Shown here piece after piece: positions 36,639 to 45,221 of a DNA stretch of 64,000 nucleotides. The stretch's first letter is position 1. Each line of letters opens with the position of its first letter. Origin of the DNA: JACQAP01 sp035548375 (lineage in GTDB: Bacteria; Pseudomonadota; Gammaproteobacteria; Burkholderiales; JACQAP01); assembly GCA_035548375.1 (NCBI GenBank), contig DASZTG010000022.1, positions 1 to 64,000 on the forward strand, written 5' to 3'. The position numbers and the translations under genes are program-made. Below the pieces are notes generated by a model, which saw only the letters and a program-made list of their open reading frames with translations, was not told where the DNA came from and did no database searches.

Positions 36639-37280
36639 TCAACTGAACAGCCAGGGTTGCTCGAGGCGGCGTTTGGCTTCGAACGTTTTTATTTCGTCGA
36701 CGTGGCGCAGCGTCAGGCCGATGTCGTCGAGGCCGTTCAGCAGGCAATCCTTGCGAAAGGCATCAATCTCGAACTTGAAAGCCTGGCTGCCGTCCGGATA
36801 TGACACGCTTTGCGCGCCGAGATCGATGACGAGCCGGAAACCCGGGAATGCGGCGACGTCATGGAAAATCCGGTCGACCTGGATCTCCGGCAGCACGATC
36901 GGCAGCAGGCCGTTCTTGAAGCAGTTGTTGTAGAAAATGTCGGCGTAGCTCGGCGCGATCAGCGCGCGAAAGCCGAAATCGTCCAAAGCCCATGGCGCAT
37001 GCTCGCGCGAGGATCCGCAGCCGAAATTCCTGCGCGCGACCAGCACAGTCGCACCCTTGAAGCGCGGCTGGTTCAGCACGAAGTCGGGATTGGGCTTGCG
37101 CAAGGCCGGGTCCATGCCCGGCTCGCCATGGTCGAGATAGCGCCAGGCATCGAACAGGTTCACGCCGAAGCCGGAGCGCTTGATCGATTTCAGGAACTGC
37201 TTCGGGATGATGGCATCGGTATCGACGTTGGCGCGATCCATCGGTGCAACCAGTCCCTCTATGCGAGTGAATTTCTGCAT
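36639..37280 (-). CDS. leuD: 3-isopropylmalate dehydratase small subunit
   Basis: LeuD is the swivel domain of isopropylmalate isomerase. The start is the ATG giving MQKFTRIEGLVAPMDRANVD (213 residues), two bases after the leuC stop. Conserved segments are NVDTDAIIPKQFLKSIKRSG, NFGCGSSREHAPWALDDFGF with the substrate-binding GSSREHA, and SYADIFYNNCFKNGLLPIVL. The frame open further upstream lies within leuC. Confidence 0.98.
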   Translation of the reverse strand: MQKFTRIEGLVAPMDRANVDTDAIIPKQFLKSIKRSGFGVNLFDAWRYLDHGEPGMDPALRKPNPDFVLNQPRFKGATVLVARRNFGCGSSREHAPWALDDFGFRALIAPSYADIFYNNCFKNGLLPIVLPEIQVDRIFHDVAAFPGFRLVIDLGAQSVSYPDGSQAFKFEIDAFRKDCLLNGLDDIGLTLRHVDEIKTFEAKRRLEQPWLFS

Positions 37281-37282
37281 GG

Positions 37283-38692
37283 CTACACGTCCGCGCGCAC
37301 GTCGACGAAGCGACCGGCGATGGCCGCGCCTGCCGCCATGGCTGGGCTCACGAGGTGGGTGCGGCCGCGATCGCCCTGCCGGCCTTCGAAATTGCGGTTC
37401 GAGGTCGATGCACAGCGCTCGCCCGGCTCCAGCCGGTCGTCGTTCATGGCGAGGCACATCGAGCAGCCTGGCTGGCGCCATTCGAAGCCAGCCGCCGTGA
37501 AAATCTTGTCGAGGCCTTCCTTTTCCGCCTGCTCCTTGACCAGCCCCGACCCCGGCACCACCATAGCCAGGCGCACGTTCGACGCCACGCGGCGCCCGCG
37601 CACGACATGGGCCGCCGCGCGCAGATCCTCGATGCGCGAGTTGGTACAGGAACCGATGAACACCTTGTCGATGCGGATGTCGGTGATCTGCGTGTTCGGC
37701 TGAAGGCCCATGTAGGTCAGCGCGCGCGCCATGCCTTCGCGCTTGTTGTCGTCCTTTTCCTTCTCCGGATCCGGCACGCGGCCGTCCACCGGCACAACCA
37801 TTTCCGGCGACGTGCCCCAGGTCACCTGCGGCTTGATCTCGCGGGCATCCAGGCGCACGACGAAATCGAAGCGCGCGTTCTCGTCGCTCTTCAGCGTGCG
37901 CCAGTAGTCAGCAGCCCTGTTCCACATTTCGCCCTTGGGCGAAAACGTCCGGCCACGCAAATATTCTATGGTGGTCTCGTCCACGGCCACCATGCCCGCC
38001 CTCGCGCCTGCTTCGATGGCCATGTTGCACAGGGTCATCCTGCCTTCCATGGAAAGCGAGCGGATGGCGCTGCCGCCGAACTCGACCGCGTAACCCGTCC
38101 CGCCGGCCGTGCCGATGCGGCCGATGATCGCCAGCGCAACGTCCTTGGCCGTGACGCCGCGACCGAGCGCGCCATTGACCTCGATCAGCATGCTTTTCAT
38201 TTTCTTCTGCACCAGGCACTGGGTCGCGAGCACATGCTCGACTTCCGAGGTGCCGATGCCGTGCGCCAGGCAACCGAAAGCGCCGTGCGTGCTCGTATGC
38301 GAATCGCCGCAGACGACCGTCATGCCGGGCAAGGTCGCGCCTTGTTCCGGCCCGATCACGTGCACGATGCCCTGGCGCTTGTCGAGGAAGGGGAAATACA
38401 CCTTCGCGCCGAACTCCTTGATGTTCGCGTCCAGGGTCTCGACCTGCAGGCGCGAGATCGGATCCTTGATGCCCTGCTCCCAATGCTGGGTCGGCGTGTT
38501 GTGGTCCGCGGTGGCCACGACGGAATCGATGCGCCACGGCTTGCGTCCGGCGAGCTTCAGCCCTTCGAACGCCTGCGGGCTGGTGACTTCATGCACCAGG
38601 TGGCGATCGATGTAAATCAGGGCCGTGCCATCGGGTTCCTGGCGGACCAGATGGCTGGACCAAAGCTTGTCGTAAAGCGTCTGCGGGCTCAT
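37283..38692 (-). CDS. leuC: 3-isopropylmalate dehydratase large subunit
   Basis: LeuC is the aconitase-like [4Fe-4S] subunit that isomerises 2- to 3-isopropylmalate. The start is the ATG giving MSPQTLYDKLWSSHLVRQEP (469 residues; E. coli 466). Cluster cysteines are in FIGSCTNSRIEDLRAA and in QPGCSMCLAMN; HLVHEVTSPQAFEGLKLAGR and VCGDSHTSTHGAFGCLAHGI are further family signatures. It leads the leuC-leuD-leuB-asd run behind an extended -10 promoter. Confidence 0.98.
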   Translation of the reverse strand: MSPQTLYDKLWSSHLVRQEPDGTALIYIDRHLVHEVTSPQAFEGLKLAGRKPWRIDSVVATADHNTPTQHWEQGIKDPISRLQVETLDANIKEFGAKVYFPFLDKRQGIVHVIGPEQGATLPGMTVVCGDSHTSTHGAFGCLAHGIGTSEVEHVLATQCLVQKKMKSMLIEVNGALGRGVTAKDVALAIIGRIGTAGGTGYAVEFGGSAIRSLSMEGRMTLCNMAIEAGARAGMVAVDETTIEYLRGRTFSPKGEMWNRAADYWRTLKSDENARFDFVVRLDAREIKPQVTWGTSPEMVVPVDGRVPDPEKEKDDNKREGMARALTYMGLQPNTQITDIRIDKVFIGSCTNSRIEDLRAAAHVVRGRRVASNVRLAMVVPGSGLVKEQAEKEGLDKIFTAAGFEWRQPGCSMCLAMNDDRLEPGERCASTSNRNFEGRQGDRGRTHLVSPAMAAGAAIAGRFVDVRADV

Positions 38693-38734
38693 GGCACTGG
38701 ACGAATCGGCGCGCTGCTCGAAAATGGGACGGAA

Positions 38735-38743
38735 ATTATGCCA
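38735..38743 (-). promoter_or_regulatory. Extended -10 promoter of leuC
   Basis: On the minus strand TGG then CATAAT (TGn plus 5 of 6 to TATAAT). Start would be near 38728, leaving a 36-nt leader before the leuC ATG. No leader peptide with leucine codons is visible. No good -35 is present, as is usual with extended -10 elements. Confidence 0.5.
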
Positions 38744-38775
38744 CACGCCCCATGGCGGACGGCAGTGCCCGCGCG

Positions 38776-39936
38776 TCAGGAATCGCCGGAAGCCAGCGTC
38801 CGCAGGGGTTTTGCCGCAACTATGACCAGCGCGAAGAAGGCAGCGACAGCGGCAAACGTGAATGTCCACTGCGAACCGAGGGCTTCCCAGGAATAGCCCG
38901 CCAACAGCGTGCCCAGCGTTCCGCCCATCCCGTATCCGAGGCTGGTATAGATGGCCTGCCCGCGGGCCTGGTTACGGCCCTTGAATATCCGGTGCATCAT
39001 CGCCACGCCCGCCGAATGAAACGCGCCGAAGGTGATGGCGTGCAGCAACTGCGCGACGAGCAGGATGACCAGCGATCCCACGCCCCAGCCGATCATCAGC
39101 AGGCGCACAAAGGCGCAGCCGAAGCTGAACATCAGGATCTGGTTCAGGCTGTAGGCTCGCATGAGCCGCGGCAGGACGATGAACAAACCGATCTCGGCCA
39201 CCACGCCCAGCGACCAGAGCCAGCCCACCGCCTTTTTCGAATAGCCGGCTTCCACGAGATGGATGGAATAGAAGGCGTTGTACGGTCCGTGCGCGACCTG
39301 CATCAGGAAAAACCCGGCCATGAGGGCAATCACTTCCGGCCGCGTCACGATGCTGAGGATCGAGGCGTGCTCTGCGTGTCCGGAGGGCTGACGGTCCCGC
39401 GGCAGGTAAAACGTGCTGCACGCCATGAACAGCAGCAGGGTGAGCACCATTGGCGCAAGCGCGCGCACGCCGAGAATATCCAGCGAATAACCGCCGGCGA
39501 TCACCACCACCACGAACCCGACCGATCCCCACAACCGCACGCGCCCGTACACACCGACGCGCGAACCCACGAGGTTCAGTGTCGCGGATTCGGCCAGCGG
39601 CAAGACGCCGCTCCAGAACACGTTTAGCAGCAGCAGCGCCGCGAACATCCACGCGAATCCGTGGTTGAAGAACACGGCCACGAACACGATCGCGGTGCCC
39701 ACGGCGGTCACCCGGATGAGTTTTGCGCGCGCGTGGTAGTGGTCGGACAGCCAACCCCAAAGCGTCGGGCCGAATATCCGCGCGACGGGATTGACGGCGA
39801 GCAGCATGCCGATTTCCGCCGCTGTATAGCCGAGCGCTTTCAGGTAGAGCGCGAAATACGGCGCGAACGCGCCGATGAAGGCGAAATAGCAGAAATAGAA
39901 CCCGGACAGCCGCTGGTAAAGCGAGCCTCGCATCAT
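38776..39936 (-). CDS. MFS transporter (HcaT/LacY-like MFS_1 family)
   Basis: The product is 386 residues with about twelve hydrophobic segments, beginning MMRGSLYQRLSGFYFCYFAF. The loop after segment two reads WGWLSDHYHARAKLI, a form of the MFS signature G-x-x-x-D/R-x-x-x-R-K. Overall pattern fits the group with HcaT (phenylpropionate permease-like) rather than drug exporters; the substrate cannot be told. It ends 83 nt before leuC and starts 12 nt after the HEAGH protein, so it belongs with aroC and that gene. Confidence 0.85.
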   Translation of the reverse strand: MMRGSLYQRLSGFYFCYFAFIGAFAPYFALYLKALGYTAAEIGMLLAVNPVARIFGPTLWGWLSDHYHARAKLIRVTAVGTAIVFVAVFFNHGFAWMFAALLLLNVFWSGVLPLAESATLNLVGSRVGVYGRVRLWGSVGFVVVVIAGGYSLDILGVRALAPMVLTLLLFMACSTFYLPRDRQPSGHAEHASILSIVTRPEVIALMAGFFLMQVAHGPYNAFYSIHLVEAGYSKKAVGWLWSLGVVAEIGLFIVLPRLMRAYSLNQILMFSFGCAFVRLLMIGWGVGSLVILLVAQLLHAITFGAFHSAGVAMMHRIFKGRNQARGQAIYTSLGYGMGGTLGTLLAGYSWEALGSQWTFTFAAVAAFFALVIVAAKPLRTLASGDS

Positions 39937-39948
39937 CGTGCAGCCGCC

Positions 39949-40494
39949 CTATTCCAGTTCGCGGTCGCGCATCCAGCGCCGTACCAGCCAGGCCCAGGTC
40001 GCGATGATTCCGGCCCAGGCGACGAGCGAGACAAAGCTTGCGATCGACGTGTCTCGCTGCAGTACGTTCCAGCGCGAGAAGATTTCGGTCCAGTCATGCT
40101 CGCCGCCGCCGACCAGCGGGAGCACCTGCTCGCGGGCGTCCGCCATGTATCGCGAAATATTCCAGAAATTCTCGAACAGCCATGCCAGGCACAAGGCGAA
40201 GGATAGGGTTTCGCGGCGCCACCAGAACGAAGCCGTTGCCACGATGGGAAAGACGAGTTGCCCCATCGTGCCGCCATAGACCATCACCCGATTGCCCAGC
40301 AGCAGGCCGAACAGGGGATGGCCGGCTTCGTGGAAAGCCAGGTTCGCGCTGTCGAGCACGTAGACCCAATGCTCGCCGCTGTTGGCGAAATAACAGACTA
40401 CCGCGACGAGCACCGATGAGGCAGCCAGCGCGGGCGCCGATACCGGCCGCCATTCCTGTTCGCTGACCTCGAGAAGACGCTCCTTCCAGGACAC
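39949..40494 (-). CDS. Small membrane protein with HEAGH motif (M50-like)
   Basis: I start it at GTG giving (M)SWKERLLEVSEQEWRPVSA, eight bases after the aroC stop; no ATG is available upstream without entering aroC. It has 181 residues with four to five hydrophobic segments (about 20-38, 60-92, 98-112, 150-172). HEAGH at 55-59 in LAFHEAGHPLFGLLLG is a zinc-protease motif of site-2-protease type, and LPLVGGGEHDW at 125-135 could give a further ligand. The LDG motif usual in S2P enzymes was not found. It resembles uncharacterised proteobacterial membrane proteins; proteolysis is inferred only from the motif. Confidence 0.7.
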   Translation of the reverse strand: MSWKERLLEVSEQEWRPVSAPALAASSVLVAVVCYFANSGEHWVYVLDSANLAFHEAGHPLFGLLLGNRVMVYGGTMGQLVFPIVATASFWWRRETLSFALCLAWLFENFWNISRYMADAREQVLPLVGGGEHDWTEIFSRWNVLQRDTSIASFVSLVAWAGIIATWAWLVRRWMRDRELE

Positions 40495-40502
40495 GGGAGC
40501 GT

Positions 40503-41660
40503 TCAGGCCTCGTCTGGTTCGGGATCGTCTGCCGAGGTCGCGCCGTTTCCGCGCACGTCGGCCGGCGCCTGCGCGGCGATCCGGGGCGTGGAAGTGCGCA
40601 CATCGGCGTTCTGCGCGCGATGGCGCAGCGCGTGGTCCATCAGCACCAGCGCCAGCATGGCTTCCGCGATCGGCGTCGCGCGAATGCCCACGCAGGGATC
40701 GTGGCGCCCGGTGGTTTCGACGACGGTGGGCTTGCCGTCCTTGTCGATCGAGCGGCGCGGCAAGCGGATGCTCGAAGTCGGCTTGACGGCGATGTTGACG
40801 ACGATGTCCTGCCCCGTCGAAATGCCGCCGAGGATGCCGCCGGCGTTGTTGGACAAAAATCCCTGCGGCGTCATTTCGTCGCCGTGCTCCGTGCCTTTCT
40901 GGCCGACGGACGCGAAGCCGGCGCCGATCTCGACGCCCTTGACCGCGTTGATGCCCATCATGGCATAGGCGATATCGGCATCGAGCTTGTCGTAGACCGG
41001 TTCGCCCCATCCCACCGGTACGCCTGTGGCAACCGCGGTAATGCGCGCACCGCAGGAATCGCCGGACTTGCGCAACTTGTCCATGAACTCTTCGAGCTGC
41101 GGCACGATGGCGGGATCGGGCGAGAAAAACGGATTCTGGTCCACCGAGTCCCAGGCCTTGAAGGTGATCGGCATCGGGCCGAGTTGCGACATGTAGCCGC
41201 GAATCTCGACGCCATGGCGTTCGCGCAGCCATTTGCGCGCGATCGCTGCCGCGGCCACGCGCACCGCCGTTTCCCTCGCGGACTGGCGCCCTCCTCCCCG
41301 GTAATCGCGCACGCCGTATTTCTGCCAGTACGTGTAGTCGGCGTGGCCGGGCCGGAAAGTTTCGGCGATCTTGCCGTAGTCTTTGCTGCGCTGGTCCTCG
41401 TTGCGAATCAGCAGCGCGATCGGCGTGCCCGTCGTGACGCCTTCGAACACGCCCGAGAGAATTTCCACGGTATCGGATTCGCGCCGCTGCGTTACGTGAC
41501 GGGAGGTGCCCGGCTTGCGGCGGTCCAGATCCTTCTGGATGTCGGCTTGCGAAAGCGCCATCCCGGGCGGGCAGCCGTCGACGACGCAGCCGATGGCGGG
41601 TCCATGGCTCTCGCCGAAGGACGTGACGCAGAACAGCTTGCCGAGGGTGTTGCCGGACAT
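40503..41660 (-). CDS. aroC: Chorismate synthase
   Basis: AroC makes chorismate from EPSP using reduced FMN. The start is the ATG giving MSGNTLGKLFCVTSFGESHG (385 residues; E. coli 361). Signatures are GESHGPAIGCVVDGCPPGM, the FMN/substrate loop RPGHADYTYWQKYGVRDYRG, GGRQSARETAVRVAAAAIA and SIDKDGKPTVVETTGRHDPC. The C-terminus carries about 25 extra residues, acidic and Ala-rich. The open frame continues 233 codons upstream over thyA, but that part is antisense to thyA and not real. Confidence 0.97.
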   Translation of the reverse strand: MSGNTLGKLFCVTSFGESHGPAIGCVVDGCPPGMALSQADIQKDLDRRKPGTSRHVTQRRESDTVEILSGVFEGVTTGTPIALLIRNEDQRSKDYGKIAETFRPGHADYTYWQKYGVRDYRGGGRQSARETAVRVAAAAIARKWLRERHGVEIRGYMSQLGPMPITFKAWDSVDQNPFFSPDPAIVPQLEEFMDKLRKSGDSCGARITAVATGVPVGWGEPVYDKLDADIAYAMMGINAVKGVEIGAGFASVGQKGTEHGDEMTPQGFLSNNAGGILGGISTGQDIVVNIAVKPTSSIRLPRRSIDKDGKPTVVETTGRHDPCVGIRATPIAEAMLALVLMDHALRHRAQNADVRTSTPRIAAQAPADVRGNGATSADDPEPDEA

Positions 41661-41710
41661 GATCGTCGAGCCGGGAAAGTAGGCGAGTTTATCATCCGGC
41701 GCCGCTGCAT

Positions 41711-41716
41711 TAAACT
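41711..41716 (+). promoter_or_regulatory. Possible -10 box of thyA, 7 nt before the ATG
   Basis: TAAACT (4 of 6) ends seven bases before the thyA ATG, with no Shine-Dalgarno between. The geometry repeats that of nadK and hrcA. The 63-nt gap also serves aroC on the other strand. A weak assignment on sequence alone. Confidence 0.3.
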
Positions 41717-41723
41717 TGGCGCC

Positions 41724-42518
41724 ATGCAACAGTACCTCGACCTCATGCGGCACATCCTCGAGAAGGGGGCCCGCAAGGGTGACCGCACCGGCACCGGCAC
41801 CCTGAGCGTCTTCGGGCCGCAATTGCGCTTCGACCTGCAGGCCGGCTTCCCGCTGCTCACCACCAAGAAGGTCCACCTCAAGTCCATCATCCACGAGCTG
41901 CTGTGGTTCCTGAAGGGCGAGACCAACGTCCGCTACCTCAAGGAAAACGGCGTCTCGATCTGGGACGAGTGGGCGGACGAAAACGGCGAGCTCGGTCCCG
42001 TCTACGGCTACCAGTGGCGCTCCTGGCCCGCGCCGGACGGCCGGCACATCGACCAGGTCACGCGCGTCATCGACGACATCCGCAAGACGCCGAACTCGCG
42101 GCGACTCATCGTCTCCGCCTGGAATGTGGCCGACCTCGACAAGATGGCGCTGATGCCCTGCCACGCGTTCTTCCAGTTCTACGTGGCCGATGGAAAGCTT
42201 TCCTGCCAGCTCTACCAGCGCAGCGCCGACCTGTTCCTCGGCGTGCCGTTCAACATCGCTTCGTATGCGCTGCTCACCATGATGGTGGCCCAGGTCTGCG
42301 GCCTGAAGCCTGGCGAATTCATCCACGCGCTGGGCGACACGCATCTCTACCTCAACCACCTCGACCAGGCGCGCGAGCAGCTTGCGCGGCAGCCGCGCGC
42401 GCTACCGGTGATGGAAATCAATCCCGCCGTGAAGGACATCTTCGGATTCAGGTACGAGGACTTCACGCTCGAGGCCTACGACCCGCATCCCGCGATCAAG
42501 GCGCCCGTAGCGGTATGA
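41724..42518 (+). CDS. thyA: Thymidylate synthase
   Basis: ThyA methylates dUMP with methylene-tetrahydrofolate. The start is the ATG giving MQQYLDLMRHILEKGARKGD, for 264 residues, exactly the E. coli length. Catalytic Cys146 is in KMALMPCHAFFQFYV, and RTGTGTLSVFGPQLRFDL, YQRSADLFLGVPFNIASYAL and the terminal APVAV are conserved. Its stop overlaps the folA start by ATGA, coupling synthesis with the enzyme that regenerates tetrahydrofolate from its product. Confidence 0.98.
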   Translation: MQQYLDLMRHILEKGARKGDRTGTGTLSVFGPQLRFDLQAGFPLLTTKKVHLKSIIHELLWFLKGETNVRYLKENGVSIWDEWADENGELGPVYGYQWRSWPAPDGRHIDQVTRVIDDIRKTPNSRRLIVSAWNVADLDKMALMPCHAFFQFYVADGKLSCQLYQRSADLFLGVPFNIASYALLTMMVAQVCGLKPGEFIHALGDTHLYLNHLDQAREQLARQPRALPVMEINPAVKDIFGFRYEDFTLEAYDPHPAIKAPVAV

Positions 42519-43009
42519 CGCCGCGGGTGTCGATCATCGTCGCGATGGCGAGCAACCGCGTCATCGGCGCGAACAACGCCCTGCCCTGGCACCTGCCGGC
42601 CGACTTGAATCGCTTCAAGTCGCTGACGATGGGTCACCACATCATCATGGGCCGCAAGACCTTCGAATCCATCGGCCGCGTGCTGCCGGGGAGGGCGAGC
42701 GTGGTCGTCACCCGGAATCCTGCATGGAAAGTCGATGGCGCCATCACTGCAAGCAGCTTGCGCGATGCCATCGCAAAGGCGAAGGGGGACGATGAAATCT
42801 TCGTGATCGGCGGCGAGCAGATTTTCCGCGAGGCGCTGCCGCTTGCGGACCGGATCTATCTCACGCAAATCGAGCGGGACTTTGCCGGCGACGTTCATTT
42901 TCCGCCGCTCGCGCAGGAGACCTGGTCGCAGAAATCGAGCGAAAGCGGAAGCGATGAAGCAAGCGGCCTGCGCTACAGCTACAAAACGCTGGAGCGCGTC
43001 CGCCAGTAA
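42515..43009 (+). CDS. folA: Dihydrofolate reductase
   Basis: FolA reduces dihydrofolate with NADPH. It has 164 residues (E. coli 159). The proton donor is Asp30 in NNALPWHLPADLNRFKSLTM; GRKTFESIGRVLPGR binds NADPH and FVIGGEQIFREAL is the second cofactor loop. It overlaps thyA by four bases and is convergent with the GT41 gene with only 10 nt between stops. Confidence 0.97.
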   Translation: MTPRVSIIVAMASNRVIGANNALPWHLPADLNRFKSLTMGHHIIMGRKTFESIGRVLPGRASVVVTRNPAWKVDGAITASSLRDAIAKAKGDDEIFVIGGEQIFREALPLADRIYLTQIERDFAGDVHFPPLAQETWSQKSSESGSDEASGLRYSYKTLERVRQ

Positions 43010-43019
43010 ACAGGAATCT

Positions 43020-45221
43020 TCAGTGCCACCGGTTTCTCCACGCGGCGATCCGATGGGTAGCCACGTCGAACGATTCCGGCGCCAGCCCCGATAGATGGCG
43101 TCGCCAGATTTCCTCATAAGCCGCTTCGATTTCCCGTACGCGTCCTTCCGTGTCGAAGAGCGCGGACGCGAGCGGATCCGTGAGTTTTGCGCGGCGAATA
43201 CGCTGGAGCGCTTCCGGATTGCGCCCCCATTCGATCGCCCGCCTGGCATAGGCATCGAGCGAATCCACGATGCCTTCCGGAAAATCGGCGGCCGCGAGTA
43301 GGCTGGCCGCCACACGCGATGCGAAACTGCTTCCCGGCACGGTCAGCAGCGGCAACCCCGCGGATAGTGCATCACAAGCCGTGGTCATCGCGTTGAAGAT
43401 CGGGGTATCCAGGAACAAATCGGCCAGGCGGAAGCGTGCGCGATAGCGCTCGCGAGGCTCGAGGGGTGCGAAAATCAGGCGCTCTTCGGCAATGCCACGC
43501 TGCGACGCCTCCCTGCGCAAATTGTCCACCGCCTGCGCATTGCGACCTGCGAGCCAGAGCACGCTGGAGGGTACGGCTCTCAGGATATCCATCCATGCCC
43601 CGAAAATTCGCGGTTCGATCTTGTAGTAGTTGTTGAATGAACAGTAGACGAACGCATTTTCGGGAAGCGCGTAGTCCTCGCGCGAAACCCGGACCGCCGC
43701 GAGCGGCTCGAATTTGTCGTAGATGAAAAACGTCCGCGGCAGGTAGACGAGTGCCTCCGACCAGGCGGCGCGCTGCTCCGGCGGGCTCGCGGTTCGATCC
43801 ACGATGCGCCAGGGAACGGCGTCCATTCCCTGCGATCCCGGGAACGCCAGATAGCCGACCTGGACCGGTGCCGGCCGGCGCGCCGACACGCCAGGGCGCG
43901 CGTAAGTCGTATAACCCCCGGCATCGACGAGGATGTCGATGTCGTCGTTGCGCAGCAGCGAGGCGATGCCGTCGTCGTCCAGCGAGAAGGCCTCCACAAA
44001 CCTGTCGGCGGCGGCTTCGACGCGCTTGCGGATCGCGCTGGCGTCCGCCGGTCCGGTGGAATAGCAGAACACCTCGAATCTCGAGCGGTCGTGCAGCGCG
44101 ATCAGCGGTCGCAGCAGGTAGGCATTCAGGTGCTCGCGAAAATCCGGCGACAGGTAGCCGATCCGCAATTTCTTTCGGCTTGTCGATCGCGACGACCTCG
44201 CTTCTTGCGCAGCGGCCGCCGTGATTTCCAGGCGTTGTGCGATCCCGCGCGCGATGGCAAGGCGCAGCCCGTCTTGCAGCGGCAGGGTGAGGGCGTTGTA
44301 GGCGACGGCGGGATCCGCGATTCCCTTGTTCGACGACAACCGTTGCAGCACGATCTCACTGAATCTCGCGATCAAAGCGTCCCGCTGCGACCAGTCGCAA
44401 TCGTGCAAGCGTTCGTAAGAGGATGACAGGAAAATCAGTTCCGGATCGAAACGCTCCGGATCATCCGACTTGCGCGGATCGAACGCGTTGGAAAAATCCA
44501 GTATCGCCTGCGGATTGCGCGCGCGCACCTCGTCGAATTCCGCGCGCGCCTCGTCCAGGCGCTCCAGGCTGGCCAGCGCGAGCCCGCGGGCGATTTTCGC
44601 GCTGGCATGCATTGGAGCAAGGAGCAAGGTTGCGTCGCATTCCGCCAGTGATTCGGCCGGGCGCCGCATGGCCAGCAACACCTCCGCAACGTTGAAGCGC
44701 GCGTCCGCGTTCTGCGGCTGTTGCGCGGCGAAAATGCGATTGTTTTCCAGGGCATCTTGCAGGCGCCCGAGCCGGGTCAGGACGTAACCGCGGTTCATGC
44801 GCGCCGATGCCGGCGCGTTCCCAAGCGCCAGCGCCTCGTCGTAGGCATCGAGCGCGCCTGGGTAGTCGCTTGCTTGCTCGCGTATCGCGCCGAGATTGGA
44901 CCAAAGTTGCGCATTGGCCGGGAGTCGATCCAGGGCGGCGACCAGCAGCGATTGGCCCTCTGGAACTCGATTGTTGCGGGCGAGAACCGCTACCGTTGCA
45001 CTGACGGCTTGCACGTTGCAGGGATCGAGCTCCAACGCACGCTGGAGGACCACGAGCGACGCCTCGTCACGGCCAAGGCGCTCCAGCAGCGCGCCGAGCA
45101 GGAAGTGCACACGAGCGTTGTCCGGGTTTTCCTCGCAAAGTTTCCGGAGCATCGATTCACCCTCCGGACTGCCGCGGACGACCACTTGTGCCGCATCCGC
45201 GAGCAGCTTCTCGGAGATCAC
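43020..45221 (-). CDS. TPR-containing GT41 (O-GlcNAc transferase-like) glycosyltransferase
   Basis: The product is 733 residues. Residues about 5-260 hold six or more TPR-like repeats (VHFLLGALLERLGRDEASLV, AQLWSNLGAIREQASDYPGA). Residues about 350-725 match the OGT catalytic region: RIGYLSPDFREH at 353-364 with the conserved His364, RPAPVQVGYLAFPGSQGMD at 449-467, CSFNNYYKIEPRIF with Lys534 (equivalent to the UDP-contacting Lys of human OGT) and DTPIFNAMTTACDALSAGLP. In that last motif OGTs have HTT; here His is Met612. It starts with GTG overlapping the preceding gene (GTGA). GT41 enzymes add sugars to protein Ser/Thr or Asn, so a protein target is likely, possibly the FecR-domain protein two genes upstream. 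Confidence 0.85.
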   Translation of the reverse strand: MISEKLLADAAQVVVRGSPEGESMLRKLCEENPDNARVHFLLGALLERLGRDEASLVVLQRALELDPCNVQAVSATVAVLARNNRVPEGQSLLVAALDRLPANAQLWSNLGAIREQASDYPGALDAYDEALALGNAPASARMNRGYVLTRLGRLQDALENNRIFAAQQPQNADARFNVAEVLLAMRRPAESLAECDATLLLAPMHASAKIARGLALASLERLDEARAEFDEVRARNPQAILDFSNAFDPRKSDDPERFDPELIFLSSSYERLHDCDWSQRDALIARFSEIVLQRLSSNKGIADPAVAYNALTLPLQDGLRLAIARGIAQRLEITAAAAQEARSSRSTSRKKLRIGYLSPDFREHLNAYLLRPLIALHDRSRFEVFCYSTGPADASAIRKRVEAAADRFVEAFSLDDDGIASLLRNDDIDILVDAGGYTTYARPGVSARRPAPVQVGYLAFPGSQGMDAVPWRIVDRTASPPEQRAAWSEALVYLPRTFFIYDKFEPLAAVRVSREDYALPENAFVYCSFNNYYKIEPRIFGAWMDILRAVPSSVLWLAGRNAQAVDNLRREASQRGIAEERLIFAPLEPRERYRARFRLADLFLDTPIFNAMTTACDALSAGLPLLTVPGSSFASRVAASLLAAADFPEGIVDSLDAYARRAIEWGRNPEALQRIRRAKLTDPLASALFDTEGRVREIEAAYEEIWRRHLSGLAPESFDVATHRIAAWRNRWH

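Noticed and set aside
40620..41723. N-terminal extension of thyA over aroC
   Set aside because: Antisense to aroC; the thymidylate synthase starts at 41724 and then has exactly the E. coli length.
41661..42359. N-terminal extension of aroC over thyA
   Set aside because: The extension is antisense to thyA; chorismate synthase starts MSGNTLGKLF at 41660.
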